In this document: positions 1 through 53,500 of the stretch, piece after piece
Position numbering within the stretch: position 1 is the first letter of the stretch
Layout of the letters: the number at the start of each line of letters is the position of its first letter
Origin: Crotophaga sulcirostris
Lineage: Eukaryota > Chordata > Aves > Cuculiformes > Crotophagidae
Direction: 5' to 3'
NCBI GenBank assembly: GCA_013397455.1
Contig: VYZB01000024.1
Location: 62,001-126,000 of the forward strand
DNA length: 64,000 nt
Notes under the pieces: generated by a model
What the model was told of the DNA's origin: nothing
The model's input: only the letters and a program-made list of their open reading frames with translations
Databases searched by the model: none
Program-made: the position numbers and the translations under genes

Positions 1-213
1 CACTTGGACTGAAATACACTTGCACATTTTACTCAATATGATGTTTTCTTAACATGAAGTTTAGAACTCTTCAGGAAAGCTTTTTTCCCCTAGAACTTCT
101 TTACTGAGAAAAAACTGTAAAGCTGGAGGTACCTTTGGGAGCAATTCAATCCTGTTAGTTGAATAGCACACGATATGGTAAAATCTATGAAAACAATGTT
201 GTGAAAAAACTAA

Positions 214-372
214 TTACATATTAACAAGCTCGTAGTAACTTGCATTCTGTTCTATTAATTCATTATGAGTTCCTTCTGTGATGACACTATTTTCAAGTGC
301 AGCTATAACATCCATATTTCAGACCATTAAGAAATTATGAGCAATTACAAGTGTAGTGCATCCTTTCCTGAC
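214..372 (-). pseudogene. ABCB paralogue remnant, exon 15-like
   Basis: The minus strand aligns along its length with exon 15 of the intact gene (28335-28496). It keeps an acceptor (gtttccag) and reads RKGCTTLVIAHN..., then DVIAALENSVITEGTHNE and SYYELVNM. A TGA interrupts the frame where the intact gene has the codon before Asn-Ala-Asp, and the HRLST motif is destroyed. VITE and LVNM place it with exon 15 rather than exon 28. Confidence 0.85.
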
Positions 373-375
373 CTG

Positions 376-1780
376 GAAACAGTGTAATGATTGTCAGGTA
401 TGTTTAATATTTCCTGTCTTCATATTAAAGCTTGACAAAATACTTTAACTGAAATGGTATTCTACTAAAGACCAGCTTTATCAAATAAGAAATTTTGAAT
501 TTCACAATACTTTTCAGTTCCTCCAAAGTAAACTAAAGCAAAAACGTCACAAATACTGCAAAACATATTTTATTTGAAACTATAATTTAAGGTACACTGT
601 TGTGTTTTTTCATGTCAGACTATTCTTTCTAAACACAAACATCTAAAAGTTCTTTTTCTGAAACTGCCCCTTCAACATCCTCCCAGGTTATTTCTCCAGT
701 TTTCCTGGAAAAAAGACTACAACATTAAGCATGTCAGTGACAACTCTATTTCAGAGCATTTCACAAGTATTAAAAATTAACCACTAAGTAATCATATAAA
801 TTAACTGCACTGAATTGCTCACTTGATTTTGCTGAAAATATTTGCCTAAAATTGTACAGAAAATCATACTTGTATTACTCATGTTGGGTTTCCATCTTTG
901 TAATTATTCACAAATAATAAAACAAAACCCGTAAGTATGTGGTTCGACATGACAAAGATGTTTTTACAGGTACATTGTGACAGTGTGCACTGGGATAAAT
1001 TGGTATTGATATCTAATGACTCAAAAAGCGAACCCAGGCTTTATGTAATTCAGTTTAAGCATCTTCACTTAACATTTTGAACTGCTAGAATAACGTCTTA
1101 ATAAGTGTTTTACAATTAGTAAATAAAAGAGAAAACTACAATGTGTGAAATATTCTCAGTTAATTTCCAGCTAAACCTTATATCTTAAAGTCACATGATT
1201 TTAAAAACTGGAAATGATAGCCATTCGAACCATCTGATAAAAAATGGTATGAATTTTCTTGGTAGTCTGAAAGCTTCACTATGTCTAAGATGATCTTTAA
1301 AAGTTAAAATCACATAAAAATGTAGAAGAAAATAAAATTAAGGTCCTTCATAGTGAAAAGCAGAGAACAGTCCATTCACGTAAAGAGTAAGCATAGATTC
1401 AGCAGAGGTTTGGTGAAGACTGCAGGGACAAGTGATCTGCCCTAGATCTGTTGCAAACTTTCTACAGAGGTACAGGCTCAGCACAGCAAGGAAGAGAAAA
1501 GTAGTCAAGAGGACAAACTAATGCTTGGCACACAACAGATTAGTTTTGTCTTGCTCAACATCAGCAATTAGAGTCAGTGTAGTCTGAGCAAGTCTTTCTG
1601 GAATGCTCTACAGAAATGTCAACAGGGAGATTCATCTCACCATACAACATTTAAAGATAGGTGGGGAAGGTTAGAGGCCAAGTAACTTGTTTGAACTGGC
1701 TAAGTTTCATATTGCAGCAGTTAGTTGGCATTGCACCAAGTATATCCCAACCAAGTGTCCTCTGCCCTCCTTTCAATGGG
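376..1780. other. Decayed paralogue intron or deletion zone, nothing else recognised
   Basis: AT-rich sequence between the exon 15 remnant and the CR1. Apart from the weak candidate at 640-705 I see no further ABCB exon, RNA gene or named repeat. Confidence 0.4.
640..705 (-). pseudogene. Possible exon 13 remnant of the same ABCB pseudogene (weak)
   Basis: After a good acceptor (tttttttccag) the minus strand reads EITWEDVEGAVSEKELLDV. This can be aligned with the [18 protein letters not shown] part of exon 13, and it lies at the right place in exon order. The match is short and divergent, so it may be coincidence or an unrelated exon. Confidence 0.25.
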
Positions 1781-1789
1781 ATTCGCTTT

Positions 1790-3660
1790 ACAGGGCATGA
1801 TTTTGTATTATTTAAGGAACTAGTCAGGAGGGTGCTTTGGCAAGTAGCTCTTAAAAGCGAGGGGGTCCAGGAAGGCTGGATGTACTTCAAGAATGAAATC
1901 TTGAAGGTGCAGGAGCGGGCTGTCCCAATGTGCCGCGAGGTGAGTTGTAGGGGCAGACGGCCGGCCTGGATGAGTAAGGAGCTCCTGAAGGAGCTAAGTA
2001 AGAAAAAGGGGATGTATCGTCTTTGGAAAGAAGGGGAGGTAAACCAGGTTATGTTCAAAGATATTGTTAAGTTGTGTAGGAAGAAAATTAGGGAGGCAAA
2101 AGCCCAGCTGGAGCTCAAATTAGCCACTTCTGTTAAGGATAATAAGAAATGTCTTTATAAATATGTTAACGGCAGAAAGAAGGGCAGCAACGACCTCCGC
2201 TCCTTACTGGATGTGGAGGGAAATATAGTAACTAAAGATGAGGAAAAGGCTGAGGTACTTAAAGCCTTCTTTGCCTCCGTTTTCAACAGTAAGGCAGATT
2301 TTTCACTGGACAACTGGTCTTCTGAAGCGGTGGATGGGATCAGGGTGCAATATGGCCCCCCTGTAATCCAGGAGGAAGAAGTTAGAGACCTGCTGAGCCA
2401 CTTGGACCCTCATAAGTCAATGGGGCCGGATGGGATCCATCCTAGGGTGATGAGAGAGCTGGCGGATGAGCTTGCTAAGCCGCTCTCCATTATTTTTCAA
2501 CAGTCCTGGCTCACTGGAGAGATGACTGGAAGTTGACCAGTGTGACGCCCATCCACAAGAAGGGCCACAGGGACAATCCAGGTAATTACAAACCTGTCAG
2601 CCTGACCTTGGTCCCAGGTAAAATTATGGAGCAGATAATCCTGGGTGCAATCATGTGGCACCTGCAGAATGACCAAGAGATCAGGCCCAGCCAGCATGGG
2701 TTTAGGAGGGGTAGGTCCTGCCTGACCAACCTGATCTCCTTTTCACAGTATCACAAGGTTAGAAAGGACCTCTGAGATCATTGAGTCCAACCTATAACCT
2801 AATACTAACACCAACCCATCATCTAAATCATGGCACTGAATGCCTCATCCAATCTCCTCTTAAACACCTCCAGTATCAAGTGTCAGCGGGATCGAGTGCA
2901 CCCTCAGGAAGTTTGTGGATGACACCAAGCTGAGTGGAGCAGTGGTCACACCACTTCTGTCACAACAGCCCCGTCCTACACTACAGGCTTGGGAAAGAGT
3001 GGCTGGAAAGTTGCCTGGCAGAAAAAGGACCTGGGGGTGCTGGATGACAGTCTGCTGTATATAAGCCAGCAGTGTGCCCAAGTGGCCAAGAAGACCAATA
3101 GCATCCTAACTTGCATCAGAAATAGTGCAGCCAGCAGGAGCAGGGAAGTGATCATCCTCCTGTACTTGATGCTGGTGAGGCCACACCTCGAATGCTATGT
3201 TCAGTTTTGGGCCCCTCACTACAAGAAGGACATTGAAGTGCTGGAGCGTGTCCAGAGAAGGGCTATGAAACTGGTAAAGGGTGTGCAGCACAAGTCTTGA
3301 GAAGTGGCTGAGGGAACTGGGGTTTTTCAGTCTGGAGACCTTATCACTGTCTACAAGTACCTGAAAGGAGCTTGCAGTGAGGTCAGTGTAGATCTCTTCT
3401 CCCAAATGACTAGTGAAAGGATAAGAGGAAATGGCCTCATGTTGTGTCAGGTGACGTTTAGATTGGATATTGGGAAAAATGTATTTACTGAAAGAGTGGT
3501 GAAGCATTGGAACAGGTTGCCCAGGGAAGTGATGGAGTCACATTCCCTGGAGGTGTTCAAAAAACATGTAGACATGCCACTTCCGGATGTGGTTTAGTTG
3601 GCACTGTGATGTTGGACTTCATGATCTTAGCGGTCTTTTCCAACCTAAATGAATTTATGA
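1790..3660 (+). mobile_element. CR1 LINE, truncated, with decayed ORF2 (reverse transcriptase)
   Basis: Plus-strand ORF2 runs open to 2536 with CR1 landmarks: [25 protein letters not shown], then [19 protein letters not shown] shifted frame follows with PIHKKGHRDNPGNYKPVSL and SQHGFRRGRSCLTNL. The catalytic region appears as [11 protein letters not shown] near 2910. The 3' end near 3600-3660 has the ggtcttttccaacct block. Another CR1 fragment is inserted at 2754-2870. Several frameshifts make it inactive. It splits the ABCB pseudogene. Confidence 0.9.
2754..2870 (-). mobile_element. CR1 3'-end fragment nested in the larger CR1
   Basis: Read on the minus strand, this is a 5'-truncated CR1 tail (AGATTGGATGAGGC..., ggttggactcaatgatctca). 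The octamer CAGTATCA flanks it at 2746-2753 and 2871-2878, consistent with a target-site duplication. It closely resembles the tail at 5205-5320. Confidence 0.85.
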
Positions 3661-3698
3661 TCATAAAAACAGCTGACATTTGGAAACATTATTCTTAC

Positions 3699-3818
3699 CT
3701 TTCACTTTATTTCCTCTGTCCTCCAAATGCTACACAGTTTGAATTGCTGCCAGAACTTCATCTGCAACAGCTCCTGCTCTTGCGTATGCAGTTAGCTCTT
3801 AGTGAACGTAGAAATTAT
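3699..3818 (-). pseudogene. ABCB paralogue remnant, exon 8-like
   Basis: About 120 nt align with exon 8 of the intact gene (125 nt). Acceptor (ctgcacag) and donor (gtaaga) are both kept. In pieces it reads AYARAGAVADEVLAAIQTV and AFGGQ, but small indels break the frame at the TDKE segment and again around RTVIAFGG. Confidence 0.88.
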
Positions 3819-4243
3819 CTGTGCAGAAGAAAAGTATTTTAACTCTCCACATTTAATTTACAAGGCAGAAATCTGATGAGGGGCATCATGACAATGCTTG
3901 CATTGCAGAAAATATGTTAAGTAGAAAAATGCAGAAATGAGCTTGCTAAACACAGTACAGTGTGTCAAAGCTCCATCATGTTTCTAACACCTGCAACTCA
4001 ACTATAAGTTAGTAGCCACACATAGCATAGAGCAGCATTCTCCAGCATCTCTGTTCCTCTGTTCCTCAGGCTCCATTTAAATGATCCATAAACATCTAAG
4101 GATCCGGATAAATATTATAATAGCATAGTTTACAGAGGAATTTAATACGATAACATAACATTGCTCTGAGCGAAGCATTACAACTGATTTTCAATAATTA
4201 GAATTAATACTCAATTGGCAATTAACTGATATTTAATACTTAT

Positions 4244-4362
4244 TCTGTAAGTCTAGTGTTGAGTTCACCCACATCATTTACATCAAATCATTCAGTCTCC
4301 TGTCTCATTCATTCTTTTTATTTGCTGGCCAGCAACCAGTGTCTGAAATGAAGCTTGTTTCC
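4244..4362 (-). pseudogene. ABCB paralogue remnant, exon 6-like, internally deleted
   Basis: The minus strand matches the second half of exon 6 (39921-40112): TSFQTLVAGQQIK, then after a deletion a stretch equivalent to [17 protein letters not shown]. Frameshifts and stops are present, and the donor is changed from GT to AT (at 4243-4242). It keeps the ACA threonine codon that the intact gene has lost at residue 184. Exon 7 was not found between here and 3818. Confidence 0.85.
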
Positions 4363-5204
4363 TGAAGGTTTTCAGAAAATGGGTAGAAAGATGGGAGCTC
4401 TGCTGACTGCAGTCATAGCACTGGGAATGCAGAGTGTGCTGCTCATTGTCATCACTCCTGTATTGTGCAGTAGTGGCTTTCTTTTGCTTCCTCTGCAGGG
4501 GGAGCAAAATCCACCAGGAGGTAAAAGGGCATTAGTTTTCCATAGGTATTTGGGAGACTTGGGAAATCTTTTCACAAAAGAAAAACCTCTTCCCTAAAGC
4601 TACTTCAGATTATGTTAAACACAGATTTGACTTCAACCTGAATAAATCTCAAGTCTGCTACTAGCTAAGAATGAGATCAAATTAATCTGTTAAAGCTTAA
4701 TACAGTTACTAATGAGGTGAAGTAGTACAGAAGTTGCCTCGCTATTTCCTTACTAGGTTAACTCACATAGCGTATGTGTAATTTCATTTGAAGTCCTCAA
4801 GAGGGCAAGTAACTAAAGATGTAATAAGAGACATTCTTACGATATGTTACACAAAGAACTTCAGATGATTGTGGTCAGTCCCTGGAACAGGTACCTAGAG
4901 AGGCTTCCCCTTTGGGTTCAACTGGATTTATCTATTAAAAATTCATCTATATTTAGATTTATTTATCCATATTTAGATATAGATATTGATACATTTTTAT
5001 ATCTGTGTTTGTCTATAGTGTCTGAAGAGAATAATGGGTATCAAAGACTTCAGAAAAAAAGAAAACTATGGGATCATTCTTGTACTGTTTATAAGTCTAA
5101 AGCTGGATGAGCAAGAACAGCCAGAAAAGCCTGTGTTAGTGGTCCACGAGGCTTCTCAGAAATATCAGTGCTGGGTTTGTGTCTCAAGCACTGAACTATT
5201 TATG

Positions 5205-5320
5205 GACTGAACTGAACTCAGTGCCATGGTTTAGATGATGAGTTGGTGTTAGTGTTGGGTTATAGGTTGGACTCGATGATCTCAGAGGTCCTTTCCAACC
5301 TTGTAATATTGTGATATACA
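5205..5320 (+). mobile_element. CR1 3'-end fragment
   Basis: It contains gtgccatggtttagatgatg, ggttggactcgatgatctca and gaggtcctttccaacctt, then short attgtgat-type repeats, the typical CR1 3' terminus. It is heavily 5'-truncated. Confidence 0.88.
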
Positions 5321-5329
5321 TTTCCTCTA

Positions 5330-8300
5330 CAGCTGGGAGATGAAAGTTTTAAATTGTGTAGCCATATTAATTTTTTTTTGGTTGAGAGCATATTCTCAGA
5401 ACAGTTTTCTTTTATGATACCCATGAATATACTCACCAGTCATATATTCTTGTGAAGAAATCTCATCCTAGAAACAGATTTTTCCTCAGTGTAGAATGAT
5501 AAACCTGTAACCTCATGACAGCCAGTTTTTACCAATTAAATAATTAAATTATTTTAAGATTAGTATTTTTATATAGGTGATATAGAAGTGCATTGTACAT
5601 CTGCTGTGATAAATTGAACCAAACATAGATTTTCCTGTCCATAGATGCAAAATCAAGCAGTTATGTAATTATGTATAAGTAGGAAATACTAAATTCTATT
5701 AGTAGGAAATACTAAGTTCACCTAGTAATAAATACTGATGTCAGCAGTAAAATGGCTGCAGTCTTGCAGGTGGAAATTTTCACTTTAACATAATTATAGC
5801 ATTTTAATATCCTATTTTGTAAATTTTTATCTCTGTTCTTTAAAAATTATAGGACATGAAATTCAATGTAGAATGATAGTGGTGTTGAGCTTAATATCTC
5901 AAAGAAGTCATTCACTCAGGAAAATGGCACTCAAAATCTAGATCTGGAATCAAATTACCCAGACTAAATGAAAACCTCTTTGGTCTTGTAATCCTCAGAA
6001 ATATATGGGAGTACTTTTATTTAACTTTATCCTTTATCTTAATATATTTGGTGACAAATAAGATTAGATTGGGAAGAAATAAATGATAGATCTTTGATTT
6101 AAATTCCAAGATAAACATTATCTTTCATTGATTGCCTCTAATAGAACCACTTAATGTAGTAAAAGCTGAGAAGAGCAGTTAGCATCTACTGCCTTAGTCT
6201 AGGTCTAAAGAACTCTGACTTTAGTAGACATGGTAGCAATGCTGTCAGACTTAAAGTTGGTACTATTCTCTTGGTTGTAAAAGAGTTTGGGGCAGAACCC
6301 AAAATCTCATAAGAATATTGTTCATTGTCTTAGACAGAACACTGTATATATTGAGCTGAACAAGATATACATGAAGAAGAAAAGAAAAAGAAATCTGTAT
6401 AAGAAAATTTATATTAATTTAGCTGTTGTCTGAACAAATGAGGCCATTGTGTGGCAAATTAAATACGTGGCCACAGAAAGAAAGAGAACTTATTAATAGT
6501 ACTTGTGAAAATGACAAAAATACACACTTTCCATCGTGATCTCAAAGGAAACAGGTGTGAAAGTTTGAGACACTATGAGAAATTTCTCATAGCTTTTCAT
6601 TTTTTTTCATAAGGAGTTCTTGAGAAATTTTGAAGGATAATTTAGAAATTCATTATCAATGACAGATTCTTAAATGGAAAGCACATGCATGTTTTTCTGT
6701 CTTCAAAGTCTCATAGGCAATAATGGAAGAATGAAAGTGAGATAGAATAATCATATCCTCAAATGAAAGACTTCAAATGTCTTCGAATGAGAGTGAAATA
6801 AACAACGGTGTAATGATGAGTAATCAAGCTTCTCAGGAAATTGCAGGTAATGAAATGAAAAACATCTGCAAAAATAGGTTGATGTATGCTTCATTGGATG
6901 TACCACTATAAAGCTGAACCTTGGACTATTAGCATCCTGAACTGTAAATCTCAACTCTAGCATACATGACGAGTAACGTCTGAGTTGTTTCTGATTTGGC
7001 AGATATGTAAGTAACTCTCATTTTTAATTATTCATCTTCTCTTACACTGAAGAATAAATGGTACATAGAGATAAACCTTCTGTAGAGCTACCCAACAGAA
7101 AATCTTGGGAAAGCATCATTAGGATTAGGTATTTCTATGCTGAACTCACTTTGTGGGTGAAGAAACATGTCATAACTCCATAGTACCTTTTCCTACCCCT
7201 CCCTTGAAATGTGTGCACATAGGTATTGTTTGGGTTTTTTTGCTTGTTTTTTGAAAAACATGGAAATGATGCTTTGTTTTACATCACTATGAAATACATG
7301 CATGTCAGGGAATGACTGATGAGCTTATATGAGTTTGAGCATTTTAAAACAGCTCCATACAATGTCTAGTATTTCCATAAAAAACGCCTCTGGCTTGGTG
7401 AATACAAAGCTGCAGCTGGTATTTACAGATCTACTTTTTGAGATACAGTGTAGTGTGGGATCCAATATGCTTATTTTAGTACAGCAGTCACTCAAGGTGT
7501 GACTCAGTCTCTCTACACTAAGGCATTTATGACAAGCATGATCATATCCTTTTATGAAGAGATGTTATACGAGGTTGTTGTTAATCTGACCTGCTGGTGA
7601 CAGCAACTCCAGAATGGGATTAACTCTGCCCTAGATTTCATTGGCCAGACCTTTATTAACCCTGCAGAAGACAGGAATGAATGTTCACTTTCAGTCAGAT
7701 GCAGTCCTGTCCTAGACCTCTACAGCATCAGAGTTAGTATACTGATCTCCTCAGTTAACAGAGTACAGCTAGAATGAAATGTACACAGGAATAAGCACAC
7801 AAAGACAAAAGGAAATGTTCTCACCTTACAATAACGGGGCCTGCCAAAAGTAGTTGTTCTTGTGCATCCTGCTCTTTTCCTTCCTGTTCTGTACTTCTGA
7901 TATCTCTGCAGTCCATGAAATTCACTGCAAAGGACTTGAAGTGGCTGCTGGTCCTGTTTCTCACTTTCTCCTTTCAATTCACTGCATTAAAATAACTACA
8001 ATAATAGATACTGCCCTGTTTTAGAAATACAGAATGAATGTATGACCAAACTACATTGTTCTAGGTATTTTAGGTATTTTCAGAAAGAGCTAAATTTGCC
8101 TGGTAAATCAAGCATATTTGAAATTACAAAAATTAGGGAAAAATCCAGTCATTACTAATCCAATCATTAGAAATTAAAAAAAAAAAAAAAAAAAAGCTTA
8201 CCTTTAAAAATAAAAGACTAAAATCCAGAATTTAGTAAAAAAAACAAAAAAAACCCCAGCCTAAAGATGTTCTCTCTTGAACCTTCAGACTATAATTTTT

Positions 8301-9540
8301 TAAAAAATATCTATGTCATTTTTTCATTTGCAAGTATAACTTATTTATATTATGGTGCAGACTACTGCAAATCCTTACTCTCATGAACAGAAACCTAGTT
8401 GTCTCAAGTAATACATAAATAAGAGAAACAAATTGGCTACTGAAATTGGTTTTTCATCTAAGACAGGAACAGAAGAAAACAGGTAAGTGATTCAAGAGGA
8501 ATAAAATGAGAAATTCTGGGGAGTGTTATTGGTACATTGATGAACCTAACTCCCTATCAGTTAGGCTGTGTGTATAAGTATCTACATGTAGATATGAAAG
8601 CTCACATGTATAAATCTCAGGGAATCAGAAATTGCTATGACGGAAGTGTGGAAGACTGATTAATCAGGCCAGTTTTAAACTTAAAAAAAACCACTTTACT
8701 GCATAGATATTAATTGACAGTATACATTACTAATGGTTAGTTCTTTACAATTATTAATTGTTAATCATTATTACTACATATTAAAAATTGTTAACCCTTA
8801 ACAGACATCCTAAATTAGCAACTAACACACAACACCTCAGAGCTGGTGCCACATAATTAGCACAGATGATTGCAGTCCTTGAGAGCCTTAGTCATCAGGG
8901 TGATTAGGTTCAAGAGTTCTTCGATGAAGAAGATAACACTGAAAAGAGTGTCCTTCCTTCACCCTCCTCCAAGCCCAAATTCAAGACTTTCACCTTTTAT
9001 AGAATACTGCAGTCTTTAGAGAGTTCTTAGCCATTGACTTCTGACTCCTAGGACTTTGGGAAACTTGTCAATGCTACTTTTCCAGGCTGCAGCAGGTTCC
9101 GTGCCTTGCCCAACAGTTGTTTTTTTCTTATCTGCTGCTTCTTTTCTGTCTTATGCTTCAAGCAGTCTTTTCCCAGCTCTTAAGGTTCCACCTCTACAAT
9201 GATCAGTAACTGACCATCAGTGAAATACTTAAACTTCTGGGACCTTTGTTTTCAGCCTGCGCCCATATTTTCAAGACCTTTGCAGTCATCTCAGGCTAAA
9301 ACTCCACATCATAACAAGAGACAACTAGCATCAAGCTCCAGCTGACCTGCAAGTTCTCATAACAAATTGAAAACAATCTTAAATGCCAGGATTGACTGTG
9401 CCTTACACAAGGCCTCTGCTTTGGCCACATAGGAGAGTGGTTTGAATAATGGAAACTAGTAGTGAGAAACTGGTACATATTTACTTAGATTTTCCTGATT
9501 TTGTAGGAGTTATGAAAGGAAGGAGGAAATCCAAAAGTAT
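5330..9540. other. 3' flank of ABCB1, mostly unique AT-rich DNA
   Basis: No coding exon, RNA gene or clear transposable element was recognised here. It includes a 20-base A run at 8176-8195. Confidence 0.4.
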
Positions 9541-9630
9541 CAAGACTGACTTTTGAAATAATTACAATGACAAAAATAGTAGTACTGAAATAATTACAGT
9601 GACAATTCAGAAATAAGTACTGCCTTTAAT
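9540..9630 (-). other. ABCB1 3' untranslated region, proximal part
   Basis: The sequence directly after the TAA is AT-rich and holds two copies of a 20-nt motif (9554-9573 and 9586-9605) with one mismatch. I could not fix the transcript end, because no clear AATAAA lies within the next kilobase on the minus strand. Confidence 0.4.
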
Positions 9631-50486
<40,856 letters not shown>

Positions 50487-50510
50487 TTTAAATTTATTTA
50501 AGATAGTTCC

Positions 50511-53500
50511 CTGTAAAATAACGTTTGACTGACAACCATTAAGCCAAAGACAGTAATCTCAATGGGCCATTATTTTGAAACAAAAATGTAGATATTTATA
50601 ATAAAGTTACTAATGTCATACATTGCAAGTGGATCCTTGTAATGGGCAAGTATAAATACATTGAAACAAGTTCAGATGTTTGGGGTTTGCTCACAAACAT
50701 CTACATTTCGTGTTTGTACTTGTTTGAGAACCATGGGTCTTTCATTTAATTACATTTGAATGATATAAACACATTTTCTGAAATTCAGCACAGATATACA
50801 AAATAAAAGAGAAAGTAGAAGTTTATTTAAAAGAATATGCAGTTGTTTGGAATTTTCCCAATTTTAGTTACTGGTAACTTTTACAAAATGTCTCTTAAAA
50901 AAGAAAACCTACTGACTTACCGTGAAGATTGTTCTTGGCTTGTGTCTAGTTCTCTGAAAGATTGTTCGAAAATCAGAAGAATTAATATGGTTAAGGACAT
51001 GCAGCTTGATTGGACTTTGCTCTTCTTATGTAAAATAGAGGTGTTGAACAGCTTTCTCTTTTTTTTTTTCCACTCCTGTTGCCTCACCTACTCTGGAGAG
51101 TAGTACGTGCACTTTGGACTCTTCCTCCCTTTTCCTAAAGGGAATATTTAGCAAACAAAGTCCTTAAATAAACGCTTATTTCATTGTCATGCCAGAAAAC
51201 GAGCCTGAATGGTTTATCCTTCCACCAGGAGAAGTTCCTCTTATCTACTATTGGCTTAATTATGCCCCTTAACCCACCTTTACCTTTTTAAGGATGGTGC
51301 TGAATGCTCCAAGTAACTGTTACACTTAAGCATAAATCCATTCTTGAATATACAGTGAGAATGAAACCAAATAACGCAGAAGGAGTGATTTACTCTTTTG
51401 CTTCTTTTCCCTTTTTCTAAGTCTAACCCAGAAAATTATGGCCCATGTAGCCTGAAAGAAAACAGGATTTTACTACAGTGCATGTAGTTTCTCATTTGAG
51501 AAACTGCAGAACAGCAAGATGAGTTTAAGACTTGGTTTAGAAATCATTTGGAAATAGCTATGGTCAACAGAAATCTGCTCAATTAGTATCCTGATTTTTG
51601 AATGTATGTTCAGACTCTAAACTGTTCAAAATTGACCATTTATTTTATTGTGAATTATATTTGTTTTACCAGTTTCTGTAGACATTACTTCAATGAAAAT
51701 AATAACAAATATTTCGAACATTTAAAAGGAAATAACTGTACTTACTAACTGTGAATTCCATGTACCTAGTAAGCTAGATATGTTCAATACCTTTACAGAA
51801 GTAAAATTTCGAAAAGTTAAATAAAAAACATTGTCCTAGAAAACAAGTAGATTTATATGAATTTCTCTGGAGGGCACCTATCACTTCACTCAAATAAAAT
51901 TTACTTAATCAGGTCATTAACCAGATTTTTTGTTCCTTTTAGTTATGCTTATCTGTAACTTCAATATTTTTATAAAACTGAGTACATTAAAATGTTTTGG
52001 AATACAAAGAGTGCTATCAGAGTGAGGATTATTTTAGAAAGTAAATCTAAATCTCATCTAGTAGGAGAAGGGAATTGATTGTGTCTTAGTCTACGGCATT
52101 ACAATCTCTCCAGAATATTTCAAGGGACCTACTGGTCATCTTTCAAAAATGCAAGAAGTTCTTACACTCAAACTCCTAAATGAGATGTGTGGATATAATC
52201 CAGGAGCCATAAAACCATGTCAGGTAAAAGTAAATTGGCTACTACCTTTATAAAGAGAGGGTTGACTAAACATTATGATTACTTACAGTATTTTCACATA
52301 GAAAAGATATCTGACAATGAAGGTCCTCATAGAAGTAATAATATCCAAGAGGTATTGTTCTGTTTTGAACCAAATAATTTTCATGAAGGGAAACAGAGCA
52401 CAGAAGCAGCTACCCAATGGACTTCTGAGCAACTGCAAGTTTTAAACGAAATTAGATGTTTCCCTCATGTATAGGCTTTAATTTAGACAAGGTCAACTTT
52501 CCTGATCCTATGAGTCACTTTCCAGAATTTTCAACTGGCTAAAATCTTTTAAAACACTTATGACATAACTCAATATTGGTAGCTCTTCAACTGCAGTTGT
52601 CATTATCTTCATAGAGTCCCACTGATCCACTATGGGATAGGGCTGAGACGGACAAGCAGCAGAGTTTTGGACATTCCAGGTGCATGAATTTTATCTGCCA
52701 ATTTTCACTTGCTTGTACAGCAAAGGATTTGAATTGTCTAACTGTTCCCACATCAGCAAATCTCTGCTTCTGATCATAGGATAGCAAACTGGTTTGGGAA
52801 CGAACTTTGTGTAATTCATGAGCCTTAAATAGCTCAAAGGTCATAGACTGGTCATCTCTGCTTAAATCCGTCTTCTGTGGGAAATTTTGTGACTAGTAAA
52901 TAGAAGGAGAAAAGGAAAGGTTTTCTTTCTTCTTGGACTTATGAGCTGACAGGAGCTTTCAATATGTTCAGAACATCTTTACTTTGCACTAAGCCAATGA
53001 CCATTTGATACAGACAATGTATATACGAGATTTCATGCTTCAGGGCTTCAGCCTACAGAATTAAAAAGAAATCTCCCTTGAGGACGTAGAAGATTGGTTA
53101 AAGCTGGAGGTAAGCTACTGATTTAATTAACTTAAGCTGAGACAATCTCATCCCACAAATCACACATGGATTCCACGGATTTTTTTTCCCTGATTCAGGC
53201 CAGCAAAGGGGATGACCAATTGACATGATATGAGATCAAACAACTGACACAGAAACTTTAATCTAACTTTGACATCAGAGTCAAAACACTGTGAAATGAC
53301 GGCATGTTACCTTCAGAAGTTAATGATATCAGTAAAAGCTAACCATTTTCTTAAGCTTATAATGGAAAATAATAAACAAGACATGAAACTGAAACAAATA
53401 CTTCAGAGCCTTTATATACTACAACCAAAGAAAAGGACACCTAGCATAGGTTAGAACAAGGTCTCCTTTATGATACTTGGGGAACTCCTGTTCCATTTTA

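Noticed and set aside
1661..2536. Longest open stretch in the window (291 codons) as a host gene
   Set aside because: From about 1800 onward its text is CR1 ORF2 and continues in shifted frames to a CR1 3' end. The first 45 or so codons are fortuitous.
4868..4910. Possible CR1 piece (ccctggaacaggtacctagag)
   Set aside because: Only a short stretch resembles CR1, with no matching sequence on either side, so it is too weak to call.
8176..8195. A run of 20 as the tail of a processed pseudogene
   Set aside because: The sequence on either side shows no gene-like or SINE-like body and no target duplication.
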